DNA of 46,660 bases from CAZEQL01 sp964514415 (GTDB lineage Bacteria > Chloroflexota > Dehalococcoidia > GIF9 > AB-539-J10), in assembly GCA_964514415.1 (NCBI GenBank), contig CAZEQL010000005.1, forward strand, positions 1 to 46,660. Direction: 5' to 3'. The notes below the pieces were generated by a model, which had not been told where the DNA came from, ran no database searches, and worked only from the letters and a program-made list of their open reading frames with translations. Shown one piece after another: positions 31,096 to 39,480 of the stretch (the stretch's first letter is position 1; each line of letters starts with the position of its first letter). Both the position numbers and the translations under genes were made by a program.

Positions 31096-32032
31096 AGTTA
31101 CTGGGTTAACCAGGACATTTGGTCAACTTGTTGCCGTAGACCATATTTCCTTTGAGGTTGAGGAAGGGGAGGTTTTTGGCTTTTTGGGCTCCAATGGAGC
31201 AGGCAAAACGACTACCCTCATGATGTTAGCTACCGCGCTTAATCCAACCTCAGGCACAGCTACTGTGTATGGGCATGACATCATCAAAAGTAGAAACGAG
31301 GTTAGGAAAGCTATCGCCGTGGTCTTTGAGGAGCCAAGCCTGGACACTGATTTGACCGGCAGGGAAAATCTGGATTTCCATGCTTGTATGTATCATCTGG
31401 ATAAAGAAACCAGGGGGAAAAGGGTTTCCCAAGCCTTGGGGTTAGTCGGATTGAAGGGTAAACAAAATACATTGGTGAAGCATTACTCTGGCGGTATGCA
31501 GCGCAGACTGGAGATCGCCAGAGGTATGCTAACTTATCCTAAGGTCTTGTTCTTGGATGAGCCAACTCTGGGGCTAGATGTGCAAACGAGAAGGCTCTTA
31601 TGGGATTATGCCAAGCAACTAAATAGAGAGTCCGGCACCACAATCTTGCTAACCACCCATTATGTGGAGGAAGCGGATTATCTTTGTGATAGGATAGCCA
31701 TTCTGGAACAGGGAAAAATAGTGGCAATGGATACACCTGAGGGATTAAAGAATTCCCTCGGCGATAGCTTACTCCTCGTTAAACTTTCCCAGGGCAGAGT
31801 TGGTGACATGGCAAACCTGCTTGAAAGGTTAAGCTGGGTTAAAAGAATTAACCAGCATGATGGTTGGCTGGAGTTAAACTTTGGGAGTGAAGGGACGAGG
31901 ATACCGGAAATAATCAAGTTAGCCAAAAGCCATGGGTTTATTATTTCCTCCGTAAGCCAACGTAAGCCAAGCTTGGAGGACGCTTTCCTGCGCTACGTGG
32001 GAAAGGAGCTAGAAGACAGGAAGTATGAATAA
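31082..32032 (+). CDS. ABC transporter ATPase 1, DrrA-like, with altered Q-loop
   Basis: This 316-residue ATP-binding protein has Walker A GSNGAGKT (36-43), signature YSGGMQRR, Walker B VLFLDEPTLGLD and the switch histidine in TTHYVEEADYL. The C-terminal DUF4162-like extension ends PSLEDAFLRYVG. In the Q-loop the usual VFQEPS is VFEEPS, so Glu83 replaces the glutamine that couples ATP binding to the permease. It is the closer of two tandem ATPase genes that share the same C-terminal motif and probably arose by duplication. With ATPase 2 and the permease at 33025 it should form an export pump. Confidence 0.88.
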   Translation: MKAIEVTGLTRTFGQLVAVDHISFEVEEGEVFGFLGSNGAGKTTTLMMLATALNPTSGTATVYGHDIIKSRNEVRKAIAVVFEEPSLDTDLTGRENLDFHACMYHLDKETRGKRVSQALGLVGLKGKQNTLVKHYSGGMQRRLEIARGMLTYPKVLFLDEPTLGLDVQTRRLLWDYAKQLNRESGTTILLTTHYVEEADYLCDRIAILEQGKIVAMDTPEGLKNSLGDSLLLVKLSQGRVGDMANLLERLSWVKRINQHDGWLELNFGSEGTRIPEIIKLAKSHGFIISSVSQRKPSLEDAFLRYVGKELEDRKYE

Positions 32033-33020
32033 CATTATAGAAATTACAGACCTCAGCAAAGAGTTCGATGGCTTTGTGGCCGTGAATCATGTTAGCCTGA
32101 ACGTTAAAGAAGGGGGGATTTTTGGTCTTCTCGGACCTAATGGTGCCGGCAAGACAACTATCACCAAGATACTGTGCACCATACTCAATGCTACTTCAGG
32201 GTTAGTTAAGGTTTGTGGCTATGATGTTGCTCGGGAGAGAGATAGTGTCAGAGCATGCATTGGGATCGTGTTCCAGGATTCTTGCATTGATAGGTTCCTG
32301 ACAGGCAAAGAAAACCTTGATTTCCATGCCCGAATGTATCATATGGATGGAAAGACAAGGAAAAGAAGAATCGATGAAGTTCTTGATTTGCTTGAGCTAA
32401 AAGATAAGGAGAATATCAGAATCAGCGATTGTTCCGGAGGCGTCCAGCGCAGATTTGAGGTTGCCCGGGGCTTTATGAACCATCCCAGGGTCTTATTCCT
32501 GGATGAGCCAACTTTGGGCTTGGACATACAAACGAGAAGGACTCTGTGGGATTATATCAAGAGGCTAAATGAACAAGAGGGCACAACTATAATTTTAACC
32601 ACTCATTATATAGAAGAGGCGGACTATCTCTGCGGTCGGGTGGCCATTGTAGATCAGGGCAAAATAGCTACGGTGGACACTCCTCAGAGATTAAAAGAAG
32701 TGGTCGGTGTTAATTTGCTCTCATTGCAAATAGCCAATGGGGTGGGTGGTAAAGTGATGAAGCTGCTTAACGAACTTGATTGGGTAAAGAAAATTGAAGG
32801 ACGCAATGGCTCGTTAGAACTAAGTATCCAGGGTGGTGAAGAAAGAGTGCTTGAACTTGTCGAACTTGCCAACGAGCATGAATTTATCATAACAGCAATT
32901 GACCTGCGTAAGCCAAGCCTGGAGGACGCTTTCCTGCACTATACCGGAAGAGCCATAAGAGAAGAAGAAGGGGACGTGAAAGATTTGATGAAAGCAGGGA
33001 TAGCCAGGAGAAGAAAGTGA
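32025..33020 (+). CDS. ABC transporter ATPase 2, DrrA-like
   Basis: This 331-residue ATPase has Walker A GPNGAGKT (37-44), normal Q-loop VFQDS (Q84), signature CSGGVQRR, Walker B VLFLDEPTLGLD and TTHYIEEADYL. It is a diverged paralogue of the preceding gene, which it overlaps by 8 nt; both end with RKPSLEDAFL, and the underlying DNA around 31965 and 32909 is still nearly identical. Signature and Q-loop are normal here, so this subunit would carry one functional site of a heterodimer. The C-terminal tail is acidic then basic (EEEGDVKDLMKAGIARRRK). Confidence 0.88.
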   Translation: MNNIIEITDLSKEFDGFVAVNHVSLNVKEGGIFGLLGPNGAGKTTITKILCTILNATSGLVKVCGYDVARERDSVRACIGIVFQDSCIDRFLTGKENLDFHARMYHMDGKTRKRRIDEVLDLLELKDKENIRISDCSGGVQRRFEVARGFMNHPRVLFLDEPTLGLDIQTRRTLWDYIKRLNEQEGTTIILTTHYIEEADYLCGRVAIVDQGKIATVDTPQRLKEVVGVNLLSLQIANGVGGKVMKLLNELDWVKKIEGRNGSLELSIQGGEERVLELVELANEHEFIITAIDLRKPSLEDAFLHYTGRAIREEEGDVKDLMKAGIARRRK

Positions 33021-33024
33021 GGAG

Positions 33025-33825
33025 ATGCAAGCAATAAACGTCACGAAATTAATAGACCCTCTGCCAATCTATACCATGTGGTTACGGCAGATGAAGAGAT
33101 TTTTGAGGGTAAAAGCCAGGATTGCCAGCTCAGTACTGATGCCCTTTCTTTTTCTCGCTTTCCTGGGATTGCCGATGAGCTTCATGCCTGCCAGGGATAT
33201 ACCGGGGATGCCAGCAGGAATGAATTTCCTCGATTTCCTGGCCCCAGGGATAGTGGGCATGACCTTGCTGTTCGCCGCCACCATGTCAGGTGCATCCGTC
33301 ATCTGGGATAAGGAATTTGGCTTTCTTAAAGAGGTGTTGGTGGCTCCGGTTAATCGCTTTTCCGTCATATTGGGCAGAAGTCTCGGAGGTATGACCACGG
33401 CTATAATTCAGGCTCTCATTATAGTGGCGATAGCTGTGGCTATGGGAGTTAAAATATCCAGTATCTCTGGCTTCTTGCTATCGATAGTTTTTATGATCCT
33501 CATTTGTGCTACTTTTACCGGATTCGGATTGATTCTTGCCACCAGACTGGGAGATATGGAAGGATTTATGTCCATAATGAACCTGATAATAATGCCGATA
33601 TTCTTCCTGTCGGGAGCCTTTTTCCCCTTAGAGGTTATGCCCGCGGGGATTAGATATATTATGTATGTTAACCCTCTCACTTACGGGGTAGACGGGCTAC
33701 GTGGCACTATTCTTGGTGCTGCCAATGCTTTCCCCTTGTGGCTTGATTTCGTAGTTCTCTTCGTATTATCAATAGTCTTAGCTACCATAGGCGCCTATTT
33801 CTTTTCTAAAATGGAGGCTGATTAA
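33025..33825 (+). CDS. ABC-2 type transporter permease, DrrB-like
   Basis: This 266-residue integral membrane subunit has six predicted helices, of the ABC-2 family used for drug and polymer export. The short N-terminal amphipathic part (PLPIYTMWLRQMKRFLRVK) and the conserved GTILGAANAFPLWLD segment near the C terminus fit DrrB/NodJ-type permeases. It begins 4 nt after the ATPase 2 stop with GAGGAG just before the ATG. One permease gene for two ATPase genes suggests a permease homodimer with an ATPase heterodimer. The exported compound is unknown. Confidence 0.88.
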   Translation: MQAINVTKLIDPLPIYTMWLRQMKRFLRVKARIASSVLMPFLFLAFLGLPMSFMPARDIPGMPAGMNFLDFLAPGIVGMTLLFAATMSGASVIWDKEFGFLKEVLVAPVNRFSVILGRSLGGMTTAIIQALIIVAIAVAMGVKISSISGFLLSIVFMILICATFTGFGLILATRLGDMEGFMSIMNLIIMPIFFLSGAFFPLEVMPAGIRYIMYVNPLTYGVDGLRGTILGAANAFPLWLDFVVLFVLSIVLATIGAYFFSKMEAD

Positions 33826-33844
33826 ACAAACGTAGGGCAAGTTA

Positions 33845-33949
33845 ATGGGAGTTATTAAAGAAAGGTATGATTACTCTTCAGATAAAAACTGGGGCTTATA
33901 CCCCGGTATTTTGGAGAGCGTGATTGCATTAGAGCAGCACCGAAGATAG
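33845..33949 (+). CDS. Possible 34-residue ORF after the ABC permease
   Basis: The frame starts ATGGGAGTTATT and ends ALEQHRR. There is no Shine-Dalgarno sequence of quality, and its 3' end overlaps the terminator at 33933. I do not recognise it and list it because the surrounding 255 bp has no other gene. Confidence 0.15.
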   Translation: MGVIKERYDYSSDKNWGLYPGILESVIALEQHRR

Positions 33950-33964
33950 ATGGTGAGCTTTTTT
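33933..33964 (+). terminator. Probable rho-independent terminator after the ABC operon
   Basis: CACC (33938-33941) pairs with GGTG (33952-33955), extended below a small bulge by AGC (33933-33935) with GCT (33957-33959), and is followed by six T. It separates the DrrAB-like operon from the MacAB-like operon. Confidence 0.45.
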
Positions 33965-34080
33965 GAGAAATAGACTAAACAAAACTTACTGGCTCTACGT
34001 TTTAAATTAGAATTGTTGTGTTACAATGGACGCCTTATCGAAAAATGAGAAAAAAAGAACAAAATAAAAGGTAGGGAAAA

Positions 34081-35271
34081 ATGAAGAAAAGATGGTTAGT
34101 TCTAGTGGCGGCGGTTTGTTTGATTGCCCTTGTTTTCGCTGGATGCGCTAAGTCTCAAACCACGTCTCAGGAGACCGCCGGGGTTAGCCGGGGCGATTTG
34201 ATAATAAGCGTCTCTGTCAGTGGTAACCTGGAGATGTCTCACAAGACGGATTTATCCTTTGGCACTGCTGGCATGGTAGAACAGATAATGGTGAGTGAAG
34301 GAGACGAGGTAAGCAGAGGTCAAACATTAGCCAAGCTCGATGTTCCCTCCCTTGAGGCAAATGTAAATATGAGACAAGCTGAATATGAAATGGCTAAAAT
34401 TCAGCTTATGCAAACAATTTATCCCCACTACACCAATCTCTATGCTACCGATTTACCTGGAGCATGGCTAGCTCTGGACGAAGCTCAAAATAATTTGGGG
34501 AAGGCACAAGCGCTTTTAGAACAAGGGAAGAAGGAAGAGGCACAAGTTTTACTGGAACAAGTTGAAGCAAGTTTAAATAAAGTAGAAGAGAAGGCGCAGG
34601 CCAGAGTATGGGCAGTGCCATTTTCAGTTAAAGTGGTGGAGCTGCAGGTGGACGAGGCCAAAGCAGCTTTAGATATGGTTTTAGCTGAGTTAGCCAAAGC
34701 GACAATCATTGCCCCCTTTGATAGCATCGTGTCTGATATCAGTATAAACGAAGGACAACAGCTTTCGGCTATGACGTATGCTAATCCAGCGATCTGTTTA
34801 ATTGATCCCGGTGAGATAGAAATGAACGGCATTATTGATGAGATAGATGTCTCCACGGTGAAGCTAGGACAGGAGGCAGATATCACCCTGGATGCTTTGC
34901 CAAATAAGGAAGTAAGGGGCAAGGTAACTTTTATCTCTCAAGCAGGCACAGTCTATGTAGGAGTGGTATCCTATAAAACCACCATAACTTTGGAAAACCC
35001 CGATAGTGAACTCAGGGATGGCATGAGCGCTACGGCTGATATTATCACTGACCGCCGTGAAAATGTGTTGCTGATACCCAACCGCGCTATTCAGGGCGCT
35101 CGAGGGAACTATTATGTAGAAGTTGCTGTGGGAGAACAAACTGAGCAAAGACGGGTTACTTTAGGTCTAAGTGATGGCATAGAGATTGAAGTTCTGTCCG
35201 GACTTGAGGAGGGGGAGGAGGTGCTATTGCCGCACATGTCACAATTTCCCATGATGCCTTTTTTTGGATAA
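34081..35271 (+). CDS. Efflux adaptor lipoprotein, MacA/RND membrane-fusion-like
   Basis: This 396-residue membrane-fusion protein has a lipoprotein-type signal peptide (KKRWLVLVAAVCLIALVFAG then Cys22). A biotinyl-lipoyl-like half (VEQIMVSEGDEVSRGQTLAKLD) precedes a coiled-coil hairpin of about 120 residues (about 90-215) that includes EQGKKEEAQVLLEQVEASL, then the second lipoyl half (IIAPFDSIVSDISINEGQ), beta-barrel and membrane-proximal domains. Together with the two MacB-like genes downstream it forms a MacAB-type exporter. In a cell envelope without an outer membrane the adaptor would be anchored to the outer face of the cytoplasmic membrane. The lipobox has Phe at -3, slightly off consensus. 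Confidence 0.88.
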   Translation: MKKRWLVLVAAVCLIALVFAGCAKSQTTSQETAGVSRGDLIISVSVSGNLEMSHKTDLSFGTAGMVEQIMVSEGDEVSRGQTLAKLDVPSLEANVNMRQAEYEMAKIQLMQTIYPHYTNLYATDLPGAWLALDEAQNNLGKAQALLEQGKKEEAQVLLEQVEASLNKVEEKAQARVWAVPFSVKVVELQVDEAKAALDMVLAELAKATIIAPFDSIVSDISINEGQQLSAMTYANPAICLIDPGEIEMNGIIDEIDVSTVKLGQEADITLDALPNKEVRGKVTFISQAGTVYVGVVSYKTTITLENPDSELRDGMSATADIITDRRENVLLIPNRAIQGARGNYYVEVAVGEQTEQRRVTLGLSDGIEIEVLSGLEEGEEVLLPHMSQFPMMPFFG

Positions 35272-35274
35272 AAG

Positions 35275-35955
35275 ATGACTGAAGTTATTACTCTGGACAG
35301 CATAACCAAGGTGTATAAAGTGGGGCGCACGGAGGTTCCAGCCCTTAGAGGAATAAGCTGCCGCATTGAGCGGGGGGAAATGGTTTCTATCACGGGGCCG
35401 TCGGGCTCAGGAAAATCCACGCTGATGAATATCATTGGCTGTCTCGATAAACCCACATCTGGGCAATATCTCCTGGATGGAATCAAGATAAGCAAGCTCA
35501 ATGATAATGAGTTGGCCGAGATAAGAAATAAAAAGATAGGCTTTGTGTTCCAGAGCTTCAACCTTCTGTCTAGAAATACGGCTTTACGAAATGTGGAGTT
35601 GCCGCTCATTTACAGCGGCAGTAGCAACCGTAGGCAGAAGGCTCTGGAGGCTCTGGCATCGGTAGGGTTAACCCACCGTGCCAAGCACAATCCAAGTGAG
35701 CTGGCCGGAGGCGAGCAGCAAAGAGTGGCCATCGCCCGGGCATTGATAAATAACCCCTCTATCATTCTGGCCGATGAGCCCACGGGCAATCTTGATACCC
35801 AGACCAGCAAGGAAATCATGCTACTTTTCAAGCAATTAAATCAGAAGGGAATAACCATCATTTTGGTTACCCATGAGACGGACATTGCCGCCTACACCCA
35901 GCGCACCATTAAAATTCGCGACGGTCAGATTGAGGAGTACACTGAGACATCATGA
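35275..35955 (+). CDS. MacB/LolD-type ABC ATPase
   Basis: This 226-residue ATPase is of the type-VII ABC (mechanotransmission) family. Walker A is GPSGSGKS, the Q-loop VFQSFNLL, the signature is LAGGEQQR rather than the common LSGGQQQR, Walker B is IILADEPTGNLD, and the switch is THETDIAAY. It begins 3 nt after the adaptor stop and overlaps the permease gene as ATGA, so the three genes form a tight operon. MacB systems export antibiotics, peptides or other envelope-active molecules, with the adaptor in the complex. Confidence 0.9.
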   Translation: MTEVITLDSITKVYKVGRTEVPALRGISCRIERGEMVSITGPSGSGKSTLMNIIGCLDKPTSGQYLLDGIKISKLNDNELAEIRNKKIGFVFQSFNLLSRNTALRNVELPLIYSGSSNRRQKALEALASVGLTHRAKHNPSELAGGEQQRVAIARALINNPSIILADEPTGNLDTQTSKEIMLLFKQLNQKGITIILVTHETDIAAYTQRTIKIRDGQIEEYTETS

Positions 35956-37196
35956 AAATCTGGGATTGCTTTACTACTGCGCTGGGCACCTTATCTAGTC
36001 ACAAACTACGCTCAGTTTTAACCATGCTGGGCATTTTAATTGGTGTGGCAGCAGTTATCTCCGTAGTATCTTTGGGACGGGCGCAGCAAGTTCAGCAAAG
36101 GGAAGCGTTTGCCTCCTTGGGATCTAATCTAATATATGTCATGCCTGGTGCCCATGGCAGTGGTGGGATGGGAGGAGCGATGGGCTCCGCAGTAACGCTA
36201 ACACTGGAGGATGCTGAGGCAATTGCTCGTAACGCTCCATCTGTAGCCGCCGTGTCACCAGTAGTGCAAACCACAGCTCAAATAGTGGCCGGAAGAGAGA
36301 ATGTGGGCGCTACGGTTGCCGGGGTGACCCCCGAGCATCAATGGGTTAATAATCTTAGTATGGCTCAGGGCAGCTTCATCACTGAGCGCGATTACATAGG
36401 TAAGTCAAGGGTGGTTGTTTTGGGACATCACATAGCTGCAACCTTGTTTGGCTCAATGGAGCCCTTGGGCCAAACTGTAAGGATTGACGGACGCCAATTC
36501 AGAATCATCGGTGTTCTGGAAAGTAAGGGAGGAGCTTTTGGAATTGAGGATTTAGCGGTGTACGCTCCTTTGTCCACGGTGCAATCAACTTTGGCATCTC
36601 AACAGGTAAGTAGCCTGGGGCACAGCATTCAAGCTATAAGCATCCAGGCTAAAAGTGAAGAGGCGATAGACTCAGCTAAGGAGGAAATTACCAGCATCTT
36701 GCGGCAGCGCCATCATATTAAAGAGGGGCAAGAGGATGACTTCACCGTCATGAGTATGGAAGCTGTAAGTGGCATCGCTGAGCAAATGCTGGGGATAGTC
36801 CAACTCATTCTTGTGGCTATAGCTGGCATCTCCTTAGTTGTCGGAGGCATTGGAATCATGAATATTATGCTGGTTTCGGTGACCGAGCGTACCAGAGAAA
36901 TCGGTCTCCGCAGGGCGTTGGGAGCCAAGCGCCGCGATATTCTAGCTCAGTTTCTCACCGAATCTGCCACACTATGCCTTTGTGGTGGTGCTGTAGGAAT
37001 AGGTTTAGGGTGGGTCATAGTTAAAATCATATCCGCTATTTCAACGAATGCTGGCTTCCCCTTCCCTGCTATGCTTCCGGGCGATGTTATCGCCCTGGCG
37101 GTGGGAGTTTCAATCTTCATCGGGCTTGCTTCTGGCATCTACCCTGCATTCAGGGCAGCGCGGCTTGACCCCATCGAGTCCTTACGCCATGAATAA
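35952..37196 (+). CDS. MacB-type ABC permease
   Basis: This 414-residue FtsX/MacB-like permease has an N-terminal helix (LRSVLTMLGILIGVAAVISVVSLG), a large extracytoplasmic MacB_PCD domain of about 220 residues with a glycine-rich loop (GAHGSGGMGGAMG), and three C-terminal helices with the conserved TERTREIGLRRALGAKRRDI coupling segment. The cytoplasmic end PAFRAARLDPIESLRHE is the standard FtsX-family ending. It forms the membrane part of the MacAB-like exporter. Its stop is 5 bp from the convergent folE stop. Confidence 0.9.
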   Translation: MKIWDCFTTALGTLSSHKLRSVLTMLGILIGVAAVISVVSLGRAQQVQQREAFASLGSNLIYVMPGAHGSGGMGGAMGSAVTLTLEDAEAIARNAPSVAAVSPVVQTTAQIVAGRENVGATVAGVTPEHQWVNNLSMAQGSFITERDYIGKSRVVVLGHHIAATLFGSMEPLGQTVRIDGRQFRIIGVLESKGGAFGIEDLAVYAPLSTVQSTLASQQVSSLGHSIQAISIQAKSEEAIDSAKEEITSILRQRHHIKEGQEDDFTVMSMEAVSGIAEQMLGIVQLILVAIAGISLVVGGIGIMNIMLVSVTERTREIGLRRALGAKRRDILAQFLTESATLCLCGGAVGIGLGWVIVKIISAISTNAGFPFPAMLPGDVIALAVGVSIFIGLASGIYPAFRAARLDPIESLRHE

Positions 37197-37201
37197 AACA
37201 G

Positions 37202-37768
37202 CTATTTGCCCTGAATTAAGGACAAAAATTCAGAGCGGGTAACTGCCTTGCTGCGGAAACTTCCTCTCACTGCCGAGGTTATGACATTTGCTCCTGGTTT
37301 TTTTATTCCACGCATAGTCATACACAGGTGCTCTGCTCGAATAACCACACCTGCGCCATCTGGCTGTAAAGCTTCAAAAAGGGTATCGGCGATTTGCCTG
37401 GTCATCCTCTCCTGAAGCTGGGGCCTCTTGGCGAATATCTCTACTACTCTGGCTAGCTTACTTACTCCCACGACTCTGCCACCGACCCTGGGGATATAGC
37501 CTACATGAACTACTCCATAAAAGGGAAGAAGGTGATGCTCACACATGGAGTAAAAGGGAATGTCTCTCAAAATCACCATTTCGCAGTGCCCTTCTTCAAA
37601 GCCCACTGCTAGCTCTGCCACGGGGTCAGCGTCCAATCCAGAAAAAAGCTCAGCATACATTTCAGCCACGCGCTCCGGGGTATTATCCCTGCTCTCACTG
37701 GAGAAGCCTTTGCCAATAGCTTCGATTATGGAGACAGTTGACTGTTTGATTTTTCCTTGGTCAATCAT
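37202..37768 (-). CDS. folE: GTP cyclohydrolase I
   Basis: FolE converts GTP to dihydroneopterin triphosphate, the first step of folate (and queuosine) synthesis. The 188-residue protein has the zinc ligands C76 and H79 in the CEHHLLPF motif and C149 in EHLCMTMRG, the GVSKLARVVEIFAKRPQLQE motif and the C-terminal GSFRS stretch. Length and motifs are normal. It starts directly at the flavin reductase stop (adjacent bases) on the minus strand, so they are co-transcribed. No other folate genes are near. Confidence 0.95.
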   Translation of the reverse strand: MIDQGKIKQSTVSIIEAIGKGFSSESRDNTPERVAEMYAELFSGLDADPVAELAVGFEEGHCEMVILRDIPFYSMCEHHLLPFYGVVHVGYIPRVGGRVVGVSKLARVVEIFAKRPQLQERMTRQIADTLFEALQPDGAGVVIRAEHLCMTMRGIKKPGANVITSAVRGSFRSKAVTRSEFLSLIQGK

Positions 37769-38335
37769 CTAATCTCCTCTCTTTATAAAACGCAAACTGT
37801 CTTTATCTGTGGTGGTATAAAAATCAGAACCAAGGTAAAGAAGAGGCTTTATTTTATCCATATTGATAGTTTGCTCCGAGGTAAAGGCTGCCTCTAGCAG
37901 GTGCACTGTAACAATCTCACCCACAACCCAGATGTGGTCGCCATAAGGCTTACTATCCACAAGCTTGCATTCATAGGCAGCGTAGGCATGTTTCAATATA
38001 GGAGCCGCTATCTTTAAAGGCTCCTCCTTCTCTATATTGAATGCTTCGAATTTATTTAGTTTCTGTCCCGAAGTGCCACCGACACGGGCAACAAGGGAAG
38101 CCTGTTCCCATGGCATAAAATTAATACCGAACTCCTTGCTCTCAGTAATAAGCTGGTAAGTAAATCTCTCAGGTGAAATAGAGATACCATAGAGGGGTGG
38201 GAAACGGGAAATCGGGCTATGCCAGGCAGCGGTCATGGCATTATCTCTGCCCTGGCTGCTGGCGGTAACTATGATCGGCGTCTTGGGATAATGTTGACTG
38301 AATTTGCCCACATCCCCGGTAACGATCTTCGACAT
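37769..38335 (-). CDS. Flavin reductase-like (FMN-binding split barrel) protein
   Basis: This 188-residue protein is of the flavin reductase/HpaC-like split-barrel family. The segment GRDNAMTAAWHSPISRFPPLYGISISPERFT (here residues 29-59) and the FGINFMPWE stretch are typical of the FMN-binding region, and C-terminal YLGSDFY fits. Such proteins reduce flavins or act as ferric reductase/flavoredoxin in anaerobes. AAGGAGG lies just before the ATG. A near-perfect inverted repeat TCAAAA-N5-TTTTGA (38352-38368) sits between the start codon and the next operon. Confidence 0.82.
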   Translation of the reverse strand: MSKIVTGDVGKFSQHYPKTPIIVTASSQGRDNAMTAAWHSPISRFPPLYGISISPERFTYQLITESKEFGINFMPWEQASLVARVGGTSGQKLNKFEAFNIEKEEPLKIAAPILKHAYAAYECKLVDSKPYGDHIWVVGEIVTVHLLEAAFTSEQTINMDKIKPLLYLGSDFYTTTDKDSLRFIKRGD

Positions 38336-38430
38336 ATTTAAAACCTCCTTATCAAAACGTCATTTTGACACCTTAACTCCCTCATAATGGCACAAAGCAA
38401 GGAATTTAGGGCAGGATATAATTAAGGGAA
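38336..38430. promoter_or_regulatory. Spacer with an inverted repeat upstream of the flavin reductase gene
   Basis: The 95-bp spacer contains TCAAAACGTCATTTTGA at 38352-38368 (6-bp arms, 5-nt centre), located 17 nt before the flavin reductase ATG. It may be an operator. No clear terminator for thrC is visible. Confidence 0.25.
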
Positions 38431-39480
38431 TCACCCCAGCCCTAGAGTTTTCTCAACCGCAGCCAGGTCAGCAGGAAGCTCTGTTATGGGCTGCGCATAT
38501 TTAGCTGGCACACCAGGGTCCTTTAATCCCGTTCCAGTAAAGATGCAAACTACCCTCTTTTGGGAAAAGTCCTGTATTTTTGACCGCTTAATAAGTCCGG
38601 CCAGGGAAGCTGCTGAAGCTGGCTCGCCAAATATGCCTTCCTTAGTTGCTGCTAATCTATAAGCATTTAAAATTTCATCATCGGTAACACAGTCAATGAT
38701 GCCTCCTGACTCATCACGGGCAGATGTTGCCTTCTGCCAGCTAGCAGGATTACCAATACGAATAGCAGTAGCAATGGTTTGGGGTCGCTTGACTACCTTA
38801 CCCTTTACAATAGGCGCTGCGCCCGCAGCCTGAAAGCCCATCATTACTGGAGTATGACTTGCCCTGGCAATCCTGTGATACTCGACAAACCCCTTCCAGT
38901 AGGCAGTGATGTTACCTGCATTGCCCACGGGGATGAAGAGATAATCAGGAGCATCACCCAAGTCATCCACGATTTCAAAAGCTGCTGTCTTCTGCCCTTC
39001 AATGCGGTTAGGATTCAGAGAATTTACCAGTGTAACTGGGTATTTTTGAGTCAAAGTGCGGACTATTTGGAGCGCCTGGTCGAAATTACCCTTTACACTT
39101 ATAATCTGGGCATCATAAACGATGGCTTGAGCCAGTTTCCCCATGGCTATTTTCCCTTTGGGGATGATGACGATAGTTCTCAATCCAAAGCGAGCTCCGT
39201 AAGCAGCGGCTGAAGCACTGGTATTGCCGGTGGAAGCACAGATAATACTGGAACTGCCACTCTCCACAGCTTTAGCCACAGCTACTACCATACCCCGATC
39301 TTTAAACGAGCCAGTGGGGTTGCAGCCTTCCAATTTGAAGTAAAGCTCGCCACAACCAAGCTCCCTCTCCAGAGTTCGCGACCGCACTAGAGGCGTGTCT
39401 CCTTCCCCGAGTGTAATTAACGGAGTGTTTGCGGTGACGGGCAAAAAATCACGATATCTATTTAGTACTCCCTGTATCAT
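38431..39480 (-). CDS. thrC: Threonine synthase
   Basis: This PLP enzyme converts O-phosphohomoserine to threonine. The 349-residue protein is the short class: PLP lysine K60 in NPTGSFKDRG, the ICASTGNTSASAAAYGARFG loop and the C-terminal CIFTGTGLKDPG. It overlaps hom by 4 nt, so the two threonine genes are coupled; thrB (homoserine kinase) is not in the window. Sequence is complete, with good agreement to the family length (about 350). Confidence 0.94.
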   Translation of the reverse strand: MIQGVLNRYRDFLPVTANTPLITLGEGDTPLVRSRTLERELGCGELYFKLEGCNPTGSFKDRGMVVAVAKAVESGSSSIICASTGNTSASAAAYGARFGLRTIVIIPKGKIAMGKLAQAIVYDAQIISVKGNFDQALQIVRTLTQKYPVTLVNSLNPNRIEGQKTAAFEIVDDLGDAPDYLFIPVGNAGNITAYWKGFVEYHRIARASHTPVMMGFQAAGAAPIVKGKVVKRPQTIATAIRIGNPASWQKATSARDESGGIIDCVTDDEILNAYRLAATKEGIFGEPASAASLAGLIKRSKIQDFSQKRVVCIFTGTGLKDPGVPAKYAQPITELPADLAAVEKTLGLG

